Shown here in pieces: positions 1 through 11,520 of a stretch of 64,000 bases of DNA (positions are counted from its first letter, which is position 1; the number at the start of each line of letters is the position of its first letter). This DNA comes from Micropterus salmoides (taxonomy: Eukaryota > Chordata > Actinopteri > Centrarchiformes > Centrarchidae). Below the pieces are notes generated by a model. That model saw nothing but the letters and a program-made list of their open reading frames with translations, did no database searches and was not told where the DNA came from. The stretch is taken from contig NW_024044459.1 of the NCBI RefSeq assembly GCF_014851395.1, forward strand, positions 25,222,164 through 25,286,163. The letters run 5' to 3'. The position numbers were made by a program, and so were the translations under genes.

Positions 1-410
1 ACACATTCAGCTGCGACACTTTGTTGGACACAGATTTTAGCAGGAATGTCAGCGCACTGACCATTTTAGCTTGTGCACAATCACAATTTTGTGCTTATGT
101 AAACGGGGCACGAACCATGAAGCACAAACCTGCCACACTACATTTATTTGAATCAAGTATGGGTCAACCCACAAGTTTTAAGGGTGATACTGATTGACTG
201 ATATCGTCAATCTTGTATTTAAAATACTTAACATACAGCATTTTCATGCCAAAAGCAATTCAACTTTAGACAAGCTATTCCTTAAATGCCATTGTAATTA
301 AATACATTGTGCATGGCAGCCATCAGGCACCACTATAAGAACAACAATTCTTACTCTTAATCAAAAGTTCTGGCTTTAAATTTGAGGTAAATTGTCTTTA
401 TCTAATCCAG
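1..410 (+). other. ssh1: ssh1 intron, 3' part
   Basis: This AT-rich sequence ends in a polypyrimidine tract and the acceptor at 409-410, directly before the first ssh1 exon in the window. I see no exon, repeat or RNA gene in it. Confidence 0.6.
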
Positions 411-3400
411 GCGGTGCGGCTGGAGAGCGCGTGGTCAGATCGTGTGCGGTACATGGTGGTGGTGTACACCAGTGGGCGACAAGACACAGAGGAGAACATC
501 CTACTGGGAATTGACTTTACCAGCAAAGACTGGTGAGAGTAAGCCCTCTTTGTGTGAGGACTTTTATGATCATCGTGTGCCAGGCAGACAGCCATCTGTC
601 AGAGTTTTCATTTACTTTGTTACTAGTAGACACTATTTCTTGTTTCTTGTTTATCTGAAATGTGTTTAGATTGTAAATTGAGATTGAGGTAAATTTATTT
701 GAAGTTTGTAGTTCCCTTTATGCTACTCACAAAAGCAAATGTCATATATACAGATGCAAAGCAAAGCAAATTGTAGCAATTGCAGAAACAGAGGTTTTTA
801 ATGTGAAAATTTAATTCAAGTTATTGACTTTGCTCATGCACATTTTCAAAGGAAAGTAGATTTTCTTCTATTTGCCTGGTATTTCATTTTCATTCTCCTC
901 TGCCAGCAAAAGCTGTTCGATCGGAATGGTGCTACCTCTGTGGAGTGACACAAAGATCCATCTGGATGGAGACGGGTGAGTGCTCTCTGTCAGTGTGACG
1001 CCTGCTGTACTGAGAACATAGCTGCAGCATTTAATCCAGTGATATTTCCCTGCTTTTTACCCAACAATGTATCTACACCTGACACATGATACACATATAT
1101 CTACGGGGTGCTCGGGGAATGACCATCTGTTTTTTTTGCTCCTCAGAGGCTTTACTGTGAACACGGCAGGTCGGACTCATGTCTTCAAACCCGTGTCAGT
1201 GCAGGCTATGTGGTGAGTAATAGACAACCTCTGGAGCCACAGTGGCTGTCTCAAAATTTTGGCTTTTTGCTTCGTGACACAACACTAAAAATCTCTTAGA
1301 AACGCATGTGCCACTCTACAGCAGTGAGGCAGCGCTGATTCATTCTGCCACCTGCTGACATGAAGGCGCATGTGCAGAGATTATTAGCACTGCAGTACCA
1401 TTATGAGTATTTTTACTAAACTATCTCGAATCAGACTTTCTTTATTTGTCTACAACTATGACTTTCCAAACAACCATAATCTAGGTCAGCCCTGCAAGTG
1501 CTGCACAAAGTATGTGAGGTGTCACGCAGGTACAACTACTTCCCTGGAGGCATGGCTCTCACCTGGATGGGCTACTATGAGAGCTGCATTGCTTCGGACC
1601 AGAGCTGCATCAACGAGTGGAACGCCATGAAGGATCTGGAGACCACGCGGCCAGACTCCCCCACCATGTTTGTCGACAAGTCAGTAAACACAAAATGGTC
1701 TTAGATCGGGTTCCTTATGTAAAGGCTGAAATTAATCACTGCTATACCTGTTGTTGTAAATAGCTTGACATTTCAGGAGCAACTGCTAGTGCTGAGATTT
1801 TAATGAGACTTAATCTTTGGTAGGCCTTCAGAGAGAGAGAGGACCGAGTGCCTTATTAAAGCCAAACTGAGAAGCATCATGACGTGCCAGGACCTCGAGA
1901 ACGTCACCTGCAAACAGGTAAAATATAGCACACACACGCTGAAATAATCCACTGCTTTGCATTTCTTTCTTGTGGTTTTGTGTTCAGTAGCTGCGTTTAC
2001 ATTTACTTCCCTAAAGATGGAGACAGAACTCAGTTCTCTTACTTATTGACCTTGAGTTGTATTTTAAAGTTAAAGGGAGACTATGCGATTCTGCAGAGAG
2101 TTTGTTGATAAACAAACTCATGAATGCGCATTGCCATGGTAACCAGTCCTACTCTGCTGAAATATAGCAGAATCCACAGCGTCTGCTGTCCGAGAACACG
2201 TTAGCCTCAATAAGAGGGCATGTTTTAGCAGCACTGTAGAAGGTGTGACAACAAGCCTGACAATATTTAAATATGTACTGAAGCAAAATACTTTTCAAAA
2301 CCTAAATCTAAGACACCGAATCTAGTTTATTATTATTATTTATCGGTAGGATTATCGAGACAAACTTCAATAGTTACAGTTAGTGAACAAACATCATCAA
2401 ACAAACAATATGTGTAAGCTCCCAAACACAGCATCCAAAACACAACAGAGTAAAAACCTAGCGAGCTATTTGAAATAGTTTGTACAAAAATACAGTGACT
2501 GATAAGAGTTAGGGAGCACAGGAGCGAAGTCAGTGCTAATTTTGGGGCTAACCTCCTTCACTCTTAATTCAACAGTTGGCAGCAACACACTGGAGCTCCT
2601 CTTTAGTCCTGAGAAGCTGCAGTCTTTATTCACTGGCCTCTGTAACTTCTACTGTACATTTACTACTGAACAAGGTGCTGACCCGTTTCTCTCTATTCAC
2701 TGGGGCTCCATTCACACACACGAGTGCTCCATCTATTTCTCCTCTACCACACACACACTGAGCTAAGCTTACAAAGCTAGCCACCTGGGTTCATCACAAA
2801 CATGACAACAGACAGACAAGACCGTGATACTGAACCTGTCGTCTATGTGGAACAGCAAAGCTAACGTTAGCCGACTCACCTGTCCAGCTGAAACAGAGCA
2901 ACCTCGGCATCGGTTTTCATTCCTTTCAAATCTCGTAGATTTATCCAGAATTGAAACCCCTCACAGATGTTAACGCAGGTCTTCCCCTCGCCTGGTCATA
3001 TAGTTTGTCTCACAATTCCTCAAACCTTTCCCTCTGTGGCTGTTTCTCAGTCATCTTCATAGCTAAAGTCCCGTAATGAGTCCAGCATGTTTACATTGTT
3101 TACATTCTCTCTCCCACTGCTTCGAGCGCGCCATCGCCACCTGCTGCTACCTACCCCATGAGGAAATATTCGCCAAATTTAACAAAAAGTGTATTGGATA
3201 AGAATTGCAAAATACCCCTTTAAGTTCATCTGCAGATTTTTCGTGGATAAGATTTTATAATAGTTTCTAATTACAGGTATCTGATTTATATTATTTTAAA
3301 TATTACCCACCCAAAATGTTGTCTTTTCACAGTTGCATAACATTTGTGCAGTTTTTAGGGGAAATAATTTAAAGTAAACCTATCCCAGTTATTGTGACAG

Positions 3401-4823
3401 AGGACTTTACAACAAGATAAAACACCCTTAGCACTCAAATTAACATATACTGTCTAATTTGTTTTTGTCAGATCCGTACAGTGTTGGAACAACACATGAA
3501 CTGTAACCTGAAGGAGTACAAAGAGTTCATTGACAATGAGATGCTGCTGATCCTGGGCCAGATGGACAAAGCCACTCTCATCTTTGACCACGTCTACCTG
3601 GTGGGACAACTGATAACGCCTCTTACATTCACCAAAACCTCTGTTACATCCTGTTGATTTCCGTGACTACCTGTGAGATAAAAACACTCCATTTCCTTTC
3701 CATCCCAAAGGAAGACTGTTTTGAAATTAATGTTTTTGGAGAAAGAACAAGCTTACAACGATGTGAACACATACTGAGTCTAAACAGTATTTTCCCTCAT
3801 TTATTTGTAGGGATCCGAATGGAATGCATCTAATTTGGAGGAGCTGCAAGAGAGCGGGTGATTTATTTTATATTATGGAGCTAAGAGATAGCCACACACA
3901 AAAAACATTTTCATTATGATTTGAGCAAGAAAGAATGTTGTTGATGAGTTAACATCATCTTTCCTCCCCAGAGTGGGCTATATCCTCAACGTTACCAGGG
4001 AGATAGACAACTTCTTTCCAGGCACATTCAGTTATCATAACATACGCGTCTATGATGAAGACGCCACTGACCTGCTGGCTCACTGGAATGACACATACAA
4101 CTTCATTGTTAAAGCAAAGTGAGTTCTGAGTGGAACAGACAACATGTTGACGTCCCGTCATCACTATTAAAAACACACACATTTACTTATTACTATTTAC
4201 TTTTAGTATTTGGGGGATCAGGTTAATTTTCTGCACTTAATCGTAAAGAGAATGATGATTATTTGATAAAGTGGCCCGCATTTCACTATGTCTTTAATTT
4301 AATGTGTTTTATTTGCAATATGTTGTAACTTTATTTGATTGACTTGATGTCATAAAAAAAAGAATAATATATCTAAAAATAATGTCTTGTGGACTCGTAA
4401 CATATTTTAACAGTTTTTCTTGAGTAGTAGTTTTAATTAGAAAGTCTAAAAGGTCCGCTTACCAGTTTCTTCTAGGGCTCAACCACATGCCCCCTCATCC
4501 CAATGTAAAGCACCACCCACTGAGAAAGACCATGAGATGCAGTTGGAATTTCTAGAAAAAGCTATTTATATGTATGTATGTTTTGATGATTGCGTTTTAA
4601 ATCCTTCCCCATAGAAAGAACCACTCAAAGTGTCTAGTTCACTGCAAGATGGGTGTCAGTCGGTCTGCCTCCACCGTCATTGCTTACGCCATGAAGGAGT
4701 TCGGCTGGTCGCTAGAGAAGGCTTACAACTTTGTCAAGCAAAAGAGGAGCATCACACGACCCAACCCAGGTTTCATGAGACAGCTGGCCGAGTACGAGGG
4801 CATCTTGGATGCTAGGTACAGCC

Positions 4824-4903
<80 letters not shown>

Positions 4904-6890
4904 AGTGTTGTCTTTCCTCTCTTTTGACTTCTGTATTTGTTTGTCTCCAGTAAACAGCGTCACAACAAGCTGTGGCATCCAGACGCAGACTGTGAGATGG
5001 CAGAGGGTCAGCAGGGGTTAGCCCAATGTTGCAGAGGGGAGGAGGGAGGCCACCTGACTCCGGAGCCGGGGATGTCCCCCTGCTGTGAGGAGGCACTGTC
5101 TGATAAGGGGGCTGCATGTCCCTCTCCGTGCAGGACTGTTTCACTGGAGATTGACCCCGCCTACAACAACTACTATTTCCGCCGGCTGTCTGACTCAGCG
5201 CTGGACAGCGAGCCATCAACGCCGGTTCGTGGCCCTCCCCTTCTCGGCATGGAAAAAGTCTTTATAGAAATTGAGGATGTGGAGCGGGACGCTCTGCTGG
5301 ATGATGAGGCCTTCGATGGGCGTGAAGGCCTGCCACTCCCACACTTTGGGCCTTCAGCAGAGGGAACTGCTGCCCAGACGTGCTCGCGGGGACCTGAGCC
5401 CCTGGAGGAGCTGCGTCTGAGGCTGGAGTTCAGCACAGTGGAGGAGGAGGATGAGGAAGAGGTGCAAAAGGAAGAGGCGGAGATGGAGGTACTCATGCAA
5501 CCAGATGATGGAGGGGGTAGAGAAGGAGGCGGAGGAGAGGAAACACAAGATGTGGAAGTAGAAGGGGATACAGAGGGTAATGGGATGGACCTGGCAACCC
5601 TAAATGAAAACTCCAACAATAACAACCATTTGAGCACTCCACGTAACCTCGATGTAAGTTATGAAGAGTCATATGATTAACCTACATTTTAGAATGAAAA
5701 TGCTGTTATTCATTTCATAAATCCAATTTGGGAAAAATGATCACATTCCCTCCAACATTTTTTTTTCTGTCCTGTTTATGTAGGAAAAAGCTTCTTCCGT
5801 CTCTCCAGTTGATGCTTTTACACTGTCTCGGTGGGATTCAAAGTCCAAGCAGAAAGGAGACTCTTCATCCCTGGTTTCTAAGCTTTGCCTTAACCCCAGT
5901 TCTCCTGAAGTCCCAAATGCTTCATTCTCACTATCCCATACCTCTTCTGAAGGCCTCACGCCTTCAGTGGTACTGTTGCGCCCCTGTGGCCCTCTGTGTG
6001 ACTGTGCCAACTGTGCTGCCTCCCCACCCACAGCTCCACTCGACAGAGATGAGCAGCCAGGAGACTCTCTGCACTTACCGGACCTGAAGGACGATAGTGA
6101 TTTATTGGAAGTGAAGACTGAGAGTCAGAAAAGTAAATCTGCAGCTTCCTCAGAGTCTCTTCCCGAGCTGATGAAAATGGATTTGGAGGAAGAGACGCCT
6201 GCTGTGGCTTGCTACATTGGCCAACAACAGGAGACCCTTTTGCAGCTGCAGAGGTCTGGGCTGGTCCGCCGGCGTGCAGAGAGACTAGAGAAACTTTCAG
6301 GTTTATCCCAGGAGAGCTTGCACTCCCTGAAGCCTGTGCATGCATGCCAAGAATCCAAAAAGAGCCCCTTTAACCCTGAGGAGGAAGCTGAGTTCTCCGG
6401 CATCACCGGGGACTTTCCTAAATCTTCTACACCATGCCAAGTATGGTTAGAGCCATTGGTGGTGCCACTGACCAATGAAGCCTTGTTGGGGGTGGTGGGG
6501 TCTGGGTTACTCACACCCACCTCCTCGCCTCATGGCTCCACCCTGACACGCAGCTCCAGCACTGACAGTCTGCGCAGCGTGAGGGGGAAACCTGGCCTTG
6601 TGCGCCAGAGGGCTCAGGAGATCGAGACCCGCATGCGTCTGGCAGGCCTAACTGTGCCCTCGAGGCTGAAGCGGTCCAACTCGCTGGCCAAGTTGGGTAG
6701 CCTCAACTTCTCCTCGGAGGACCTATGTTCGGCCTGCTCCTCAGACGCAGGAACACTACTGCTCCTCTCGCTGTCCCCAGACCCAGACCCTGGCCTGGAG
6801 TGGGACTCCCCGACCACGTCTGCTCTGCCCCGGCCCTGCAAGGACCTGCACACTCCAGAGAGAGCGCCACTAGGGGAGCCTAGGAGCTGA
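411..6890 (+). CDS. ssh1: Slingshot protein phosphatase 1 (5'-truncated by window edge)
   Basis: Eleven exons join in frame: 411-532, 907-975, 1147-1212, 1485-1679, 1824-1917, 3472-3600, 3811-3857, 3972-4118, 4615-4815, 4951-5653 and 5784-6890 (stop). They total 2880 nt, or 959 aa; about 93 N-terminal residues lie upstream. Slingshot phosphatases remove the inhibitory phosphate from Ser3 of ADF/cofilin and so promote actin filament turnover; F-actin activates them and 14-3-3 holds them inactive. Visible parts are the SSH-N region (residues 1-150), a DEK-C-like segment (about 151-215) and a dual-specificity phosphatase domain (about 216-357). The catalytic signature HCKMGVSRS has its nucleophile Cys at residue 300, with an upstream DEDATD acid loop. 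A long low-complexity tail follows, including a Glu-rich stretch. Near the C-terminus, RSSSTDS and LKRSNS match the two 14-3-3/PKD serine sites known in mammalian SSH1. Those motifs and synteny favour SSH1 over SSH2 or SSH3. Confidence 0.95.
2070..3223. mobile_element. Non-autonomous DNA transposon in ssh1 intron (TTAA-flanked)
   Basis: A 1.15 kb block in the ssh1 intron between exons 1824-1917 and 3472-3600. Its ends are imperfect inverted repeats: TTAAAGGG...GCGATTCT on the left and the reverse complement of TTAAAGGG...GCAATTCT on the right, matching at about 17 of 24 positions. TTAA sits at both outer ends, as piggyBac-type elements leave, but the superfamily is inferred. No transposase reading frame is present. 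Confidence 0.5.
4829..4900. repeat. (TG)36 microsatellite in ssh1 mini-intron
   Basis: An uninterrupted TG dinucleotide tract fills about half of the 135-bp intron 4816-4950, which separates the catalytic-core exon from the tail exon. It starts 13 bases after the splice donor. Confidence 0.95.
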
Positions 6891-8400
6891 CACATCAAGT
6901 GGAGGTTACACTCCACCAGCCCCTCATTTGTCACCCTGTGGGGCTGGAAAGTTGAGTCAAACAAATCAAATGAAAACTAAAAAAACAATGCCAACTGTTG
7001 TTATAAGGAGTGTCTCCTTTGCCACACTGTTTCTCAAACTGCTGTTCACAGTGATGATAGTCGTATTGCTGTATCTGACAAATGTGTAAAGCCATCAGTT
7101 CACCTCTAACTTGGTTTGATCCATAGACAAACAAGTGCCTTACCCATGAGACCAGAGGCACAGATCTGTGTGTTAGACTACAGGATGAGATGGTACAAGA
7201 CGCTCTATAACCTTTAACTCCACAGCTGTAAGTACCTGATATGTACCAAATTATGGTATCCATTGGCACCTAGATTATTTTTACCTGTCCGGTACAAAGT
7301 GGTAGCCCACAGTAATAAATCCAGGTCCCTCAGTGGAGCTTTACAGAAAGTAAAGTGTTAATAAATGTAGAGTTGTTTACCGCACAGTTTATGTTTTAGA
7401 TGCTAGAGGGTTGTACAATTAATGGTTACCTCATGTTGCATTCATGGAGCTCTTTCTCACCAGGCAAGAGTTTAATTCAGTTAATTTGCTGATGTCGAAT
7501 TAAACTGAGGAAATCAGTTCTGAACTCATAATGCAGAGGTGTGTGTGTAAATGCATTAATGCGTCACTAGATGTGAGTCTGTGAGTGAGTGAATGGGATA
7601 AAAGAGAAGGGAGAAGGTTGTGACTTTGTTTTGCCAGAGGCTTGCTCACTGTTTCAACAAACGGAACAAAAACATTTCTGAGTTTGTTGTTCCTTTGCAC
7701 TGCTTTTTTTTATTGAGTGAGTACTGGTACACAGCAAGCTAGCTCCCAAAATAACATTAGAGTAATGTTACAGACCTCATCATTCCCTACAGAGCAGAGT
7801 GACGAGTCACGCTGCATGGCTTGAAATCATAATACAAACACCTAGTGTGACTGAGGATTTATGGCAGTCAAACCATATAATATATAAAGTGAAGACAAAA
7901 CAAACATTTAACATCCAAACTTTCTTTACCTTACATGAGCTCATCCTTGAGGTTTGCCAACATTTTAAAACTCATTTGTGCTCTTTGAAATGTGAAAGAC
8001 CAAAGTTCTTTGGCTGTCTCGACAAATTGGAAACACCACTGAAGCTGTACAAAATATGTGAACCATAATGTCAATCATGTACGTGTTTAAATGCTGTCAC
8101 ATCTTTTTGCACCTTTTTGGGAGAAACGAAAGAGACTCAGTGGAGTCCCCCGGCTTGTAGCTGTTAAGCTTTTCTCCTCATATCATCAGTGAGTTTCAAA
8201 GCTTTTGTCATACTGACGTGACAACAATCACGGTAGGTTATTTCACAGTTTTGTAACCATTTTCTTTTTATATTTAAGTATGCAGTAACTTTTGTACTGT
8301 ACATTGCTGTAGTTTGAATGCATATTGCACTTTTTATGTTGGTCACAATAATGTACTGTATGTGCTCATTATGGAAATAAACATTTCTTTTACATATACC
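6891..8400 (+). other. ssh1: ssh1 3' UTR and poly(A) signal
   Basis: Sequence after the TGA at 6888-6890. AATAAA motifs occur near 7312 and 7360, and the best candidate for the main 3' end is AATAAA at 8376-8381, followed by a T-rich tract from about 8409. No other gene is seen here. Confidence 0.6.
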
Positions 8401-9826
8401 ATGGATCGTGTTTTTTTTTTTTCTTTCTTGTGAAAACAACTCATTCAAAACTAATAGAAGTGATTTTTTGAAATAATTTGCTAATTGAGTTACAGGCAAG
8501 TAGAGTTGGGATACCCTGCTATTGTAATATTTATCATAAAAACAAAAGTGGGATTATATACTGTACTGAATGTTATGGATGCTGTTTTTAAGACCTTCCT
8601 GAATGGAGCTTAACTAAATATCTGTGCAGTGACTCCACAGTGATGGTGGTGTCTGTGTGTCCTTACATTACATCATTGTGCCCCCATCTGTATGCTTTGG
8701 CAGGAGAGCTGTTTTCTAACAGCCAGGTTATATAACATTTGGCTTCCCGTCACTGTTTGGATGACATCAGTGAAATACTTAAGTTACACGCTCGTGTTCC
8801 TCCTATACGACTGTGCGTGTCTGCATTAATGAATGGTAGGCCCTGTGTAGAGTACAGCATGTGATGGGGCATTGAGGTGACAAAGATGTTGTTTAGTGTT
8901 GTTATGTGTGTGATTTGACACTAGCATAAAACTTCTGTTTTTCTTTCGTGGATGTACATGAAACCTGGGGACTGGTATTTCAAGAAATTTGAAATGGAAA
9001 TCTAACTACAGTGAACTTGTAAACATTTAAATGATGGAGGGACTGAACAAGAAGCTTTGTAAAACTCACCGTTAGTGTGCCAAGACGCCTGTGGAGTCTT
9101 GAATTAATGACAATCTTAAATTAGAGACAGATTGGCTTTTGTCTAGACGAGATTGAGAGTGACCTGGAACCCTTTTCAAACACAGTAACATGAGGGCCGC
9201 TAGCTGCCTGTCTGTCATCACTGCAGCCTTCGGTCTACAGTCTCTGGGTGTGGGCCGACCCCTCTTCCCCTTCTTCTGCCGGTGAATTCTTGGCTGCTGT
9301 ACCTCCACTTTTGTTTTATTATCTGAGGAGGTATCCTGTTTTGGACGTTACTATAGAGACCAAACAAAACAAAAGAAAAAGGTCTGAGCTATTTTTCAGA
9401 TGATTTCCCACACTCCTGGCTTCATTTCCTCACAATTTATCCCAGACTTAAGCACCATCTCCTACTTATCTTAACTAGGTTCCTGGAATGAAGTAGTATC
9501 AGGGCAGCCCTTGACACCGGTATGCAAACATACAGTGTTGGGTAAGGGAAACAGAGCAAATTAGGACATTCCTTATACTCGCACTTAGTGTCAGGATCTG
9601 TCTGTCTTCCAGTTGGATACTGGGTGAAAAGGTTACCAATTATGTATCTAAAATCTCAATTCTGGATCAAAACACACTCCGTTAATCTGAATCCATACAA
9701 GCAAACAAAGAGATGGAGAGTGAGATATTAAACTTCTCCAAGGTTTCTTAAGGCAGCAAAAAGTAAAGCTACAAGTTTCCCCCTGATTGTGTTAGTCAAA
9801 TATGCTGTGACATCACATGGATGTAA
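8401..9826. other. Intergenic, no gene seen
   Basis: Unique-looking AT-rich DNA between the ssh1 poly(A) signal and the upstream promoter candidate. I found no coding exon, RNA gene or clear transposon. Confidence 0.5.
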
Positions 9827-9860
9827 TATAAGGCTCCCATTGCTTGTGTATTTGAGGGAG
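9800..9860 (+). promoter_or_regulatory. Candidate TATA promoter for the long coronin transcript
   Basis: A TATAAGG motif begins at 9827, preceded at about 9807 by TGTGACATCACA, which resembles a CRE/AP-1-type site. A start about 30 bases downstream (about 9857) would produce a short leader exon ending at the strong donor CTG|GTAAGTG at 9943/9944. This is inferred from motifs and spacing only. Confidence 0.35.
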
Positions 9861-9943
9861 GACTGACCATCACCAAACAACCAACAAAGAGCACTCTGTC
9901 GGTCCTAAGGGAGAGCGTTCTACTCTGCTACGACGTCCAACTG
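9857..9943 (+). other. Candidate untranslated first exon
   Basis: A stretch of about 87 bases with no ATG that ends at a consensus splice donor. Joined to the acceptor at 11513-11514 it would put a 5' leader six bases before the ATG of the large exon. The 5' boundary is only an estimate from the TATA position. Confidence 0.35.
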
Positions 9944-11514
9944 GTAAGTGTCAGCCGCAACATATGATAAGGTATCAATATTATATGCATTCACATAGTA
10001 ACAGTAGTCAGCTGTCACGAGCCTGGCCCTTTTCCCAGCTTGTTGGGTTGTACTTACAAGAGCTCAGAGCTGATAAATTGTTTATTTTCCAGATGCTGAA
10101 ACTTGCGAGAGGTTCCTGGTTCATTAATTTAGAATTCTTGTATGTCTGTTGAGGCAACAGAGCACATGGTGATCAAGTGATCAGCTTGGGGCGTTCAGGG
10201 AGGGTGAGGCAGGATAATAGAGCCGTTGTTAACAGGGATAGACTGCCTCAGGGGAAGGGGTTCCCCACACCGACTGATAAGGTAGGTGGAGGATAATCAA
10301 CAAATGCAAATTCCACTAAGCTCCAGTGGATTTAACCTGATGAGTCCACATGATCTGAAGGATGAGAAAAGACAGTTCTGCAACTTGTATTGATGTCCTC
10401 AAATGTATGTGTTATTTTGTCTATCTTCTCACACAGCTGTGCCAACATTGTAGGGTGATAACATTAGCTCCCTTAGCCATGCGCCCGGCCAATGTGCAGG
10501 CCTGTCAGATGATAAGACAACAGCAGTCATATGTTGTTACACAGACGGGGGATGAGGCCACAGACAGGAAACAGACTCATGGTCCAGATCATTGTTCATT
10601 GTGCCTCACAGTTTTTCTCTGCTTACCGCTTATTAAATAATTATAATAATTAGACAATTTCACTGAAAAGTTGGTCTCTGCAACACGATGATTTATGTTT
10701 TGCCTTATGTTCTGCTGTCTTGTTAACAACTACTGCTATCATTCCACCTCCTCCTACTGCTACTACAAATACTCCCATACTTTTTGATTAAAAAAGACAT
10801 TTTGACATTAATCATCATCAGCACTGTAACCATCGACATTTATGAGAGCAATAACTGCAGTCAACAGCACAGGATTATGTTCCACATAGGAGCATAATTA
10901 AATACAAAACATACCCAAAGTCAGCAAAAAACAAGTGTGACAAGAAAAGCTGTCTTTTAAAACGCAAAGAGTGGAATTTGCATGACACAACAGTGTATGA
11001 GAAAAGTAATGCCACAGTGAATCACCTACCAGCCTAAAACAGGGGATTCAAAATCACAAGTGAGATTGCTAGCAAAATCTTGTGACTTAATTTGCCTTAA
11101 AGTTGAGCTACTGTGGACCTCGCAAGTGCATGAATAACCTAACAGAGGGCATACTATGGCAGTTAAAGTCATAAGATACTCCAATTCAATTCACCCCTTA
11201 CATGAAAACAGCTCCTGTGTGACCATGAGTTGTTTGCTACATGCTACATGGTCTCTTCCCATGACTGACATAATTTATAATGTGTAGACAGTGATGTCAA
11301 TCCCAGGTGTCTGCTCCTCTTCTGTTTCAGCAGCTTCCAGCATTAAGTGTATTATACAAACAAAAAATATGAGTGGAGATTGTCAGAATAAAAGATGCTG
11401 TGGTAGAGATAAATCATGAAAGAAATTACTTCTGGGCTGGCATTCCTAACATGTGGCATGATTTTGGAGGATTGGGTTTTTGTTGTGAGGTTAACACCAT
11501 GTATTTCTCTACAG
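9944..11514 (+). other. Putative intron before the large exon
   Basis: AT-rich sequence ending in a pyrimidine-rich acceptor (ttctctacag). No exon or transposon was recognised inside. Confidence 0.35.
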
Positions 11515-11520
11515 ACCAGT

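Noticed and set aside
4812..5219. Open frames made of His-Thr or Val-Cys repeats
   Set aside because: They are translations of the TG microsatellite. The same applies near 31570, 41040, 46450 and 56180.
5173..5637. Ser-rich minus-strand open frame
   Set aside because: It is the complement of the Glu-rich ssh1 tail exon; codon bias explains it.
5967..6890. Long reading frame that could be a separate gene
   Set aside because: It is the 3' part of ssh1 exon 5784-6890, in frame with the previous exon through a GT-AG intron, and holds the known slingshot tail motifs.
411..6890. Assignment of the phosphatase as SSH2 or SSH3
   Set aside because: The LKRSNSLAKL and RSSSTDS tail sites, the projected total length of about 1050 residues and the coro1c/tmem119 neighbours all fit SSH1; SSH2 has a much longer tail.
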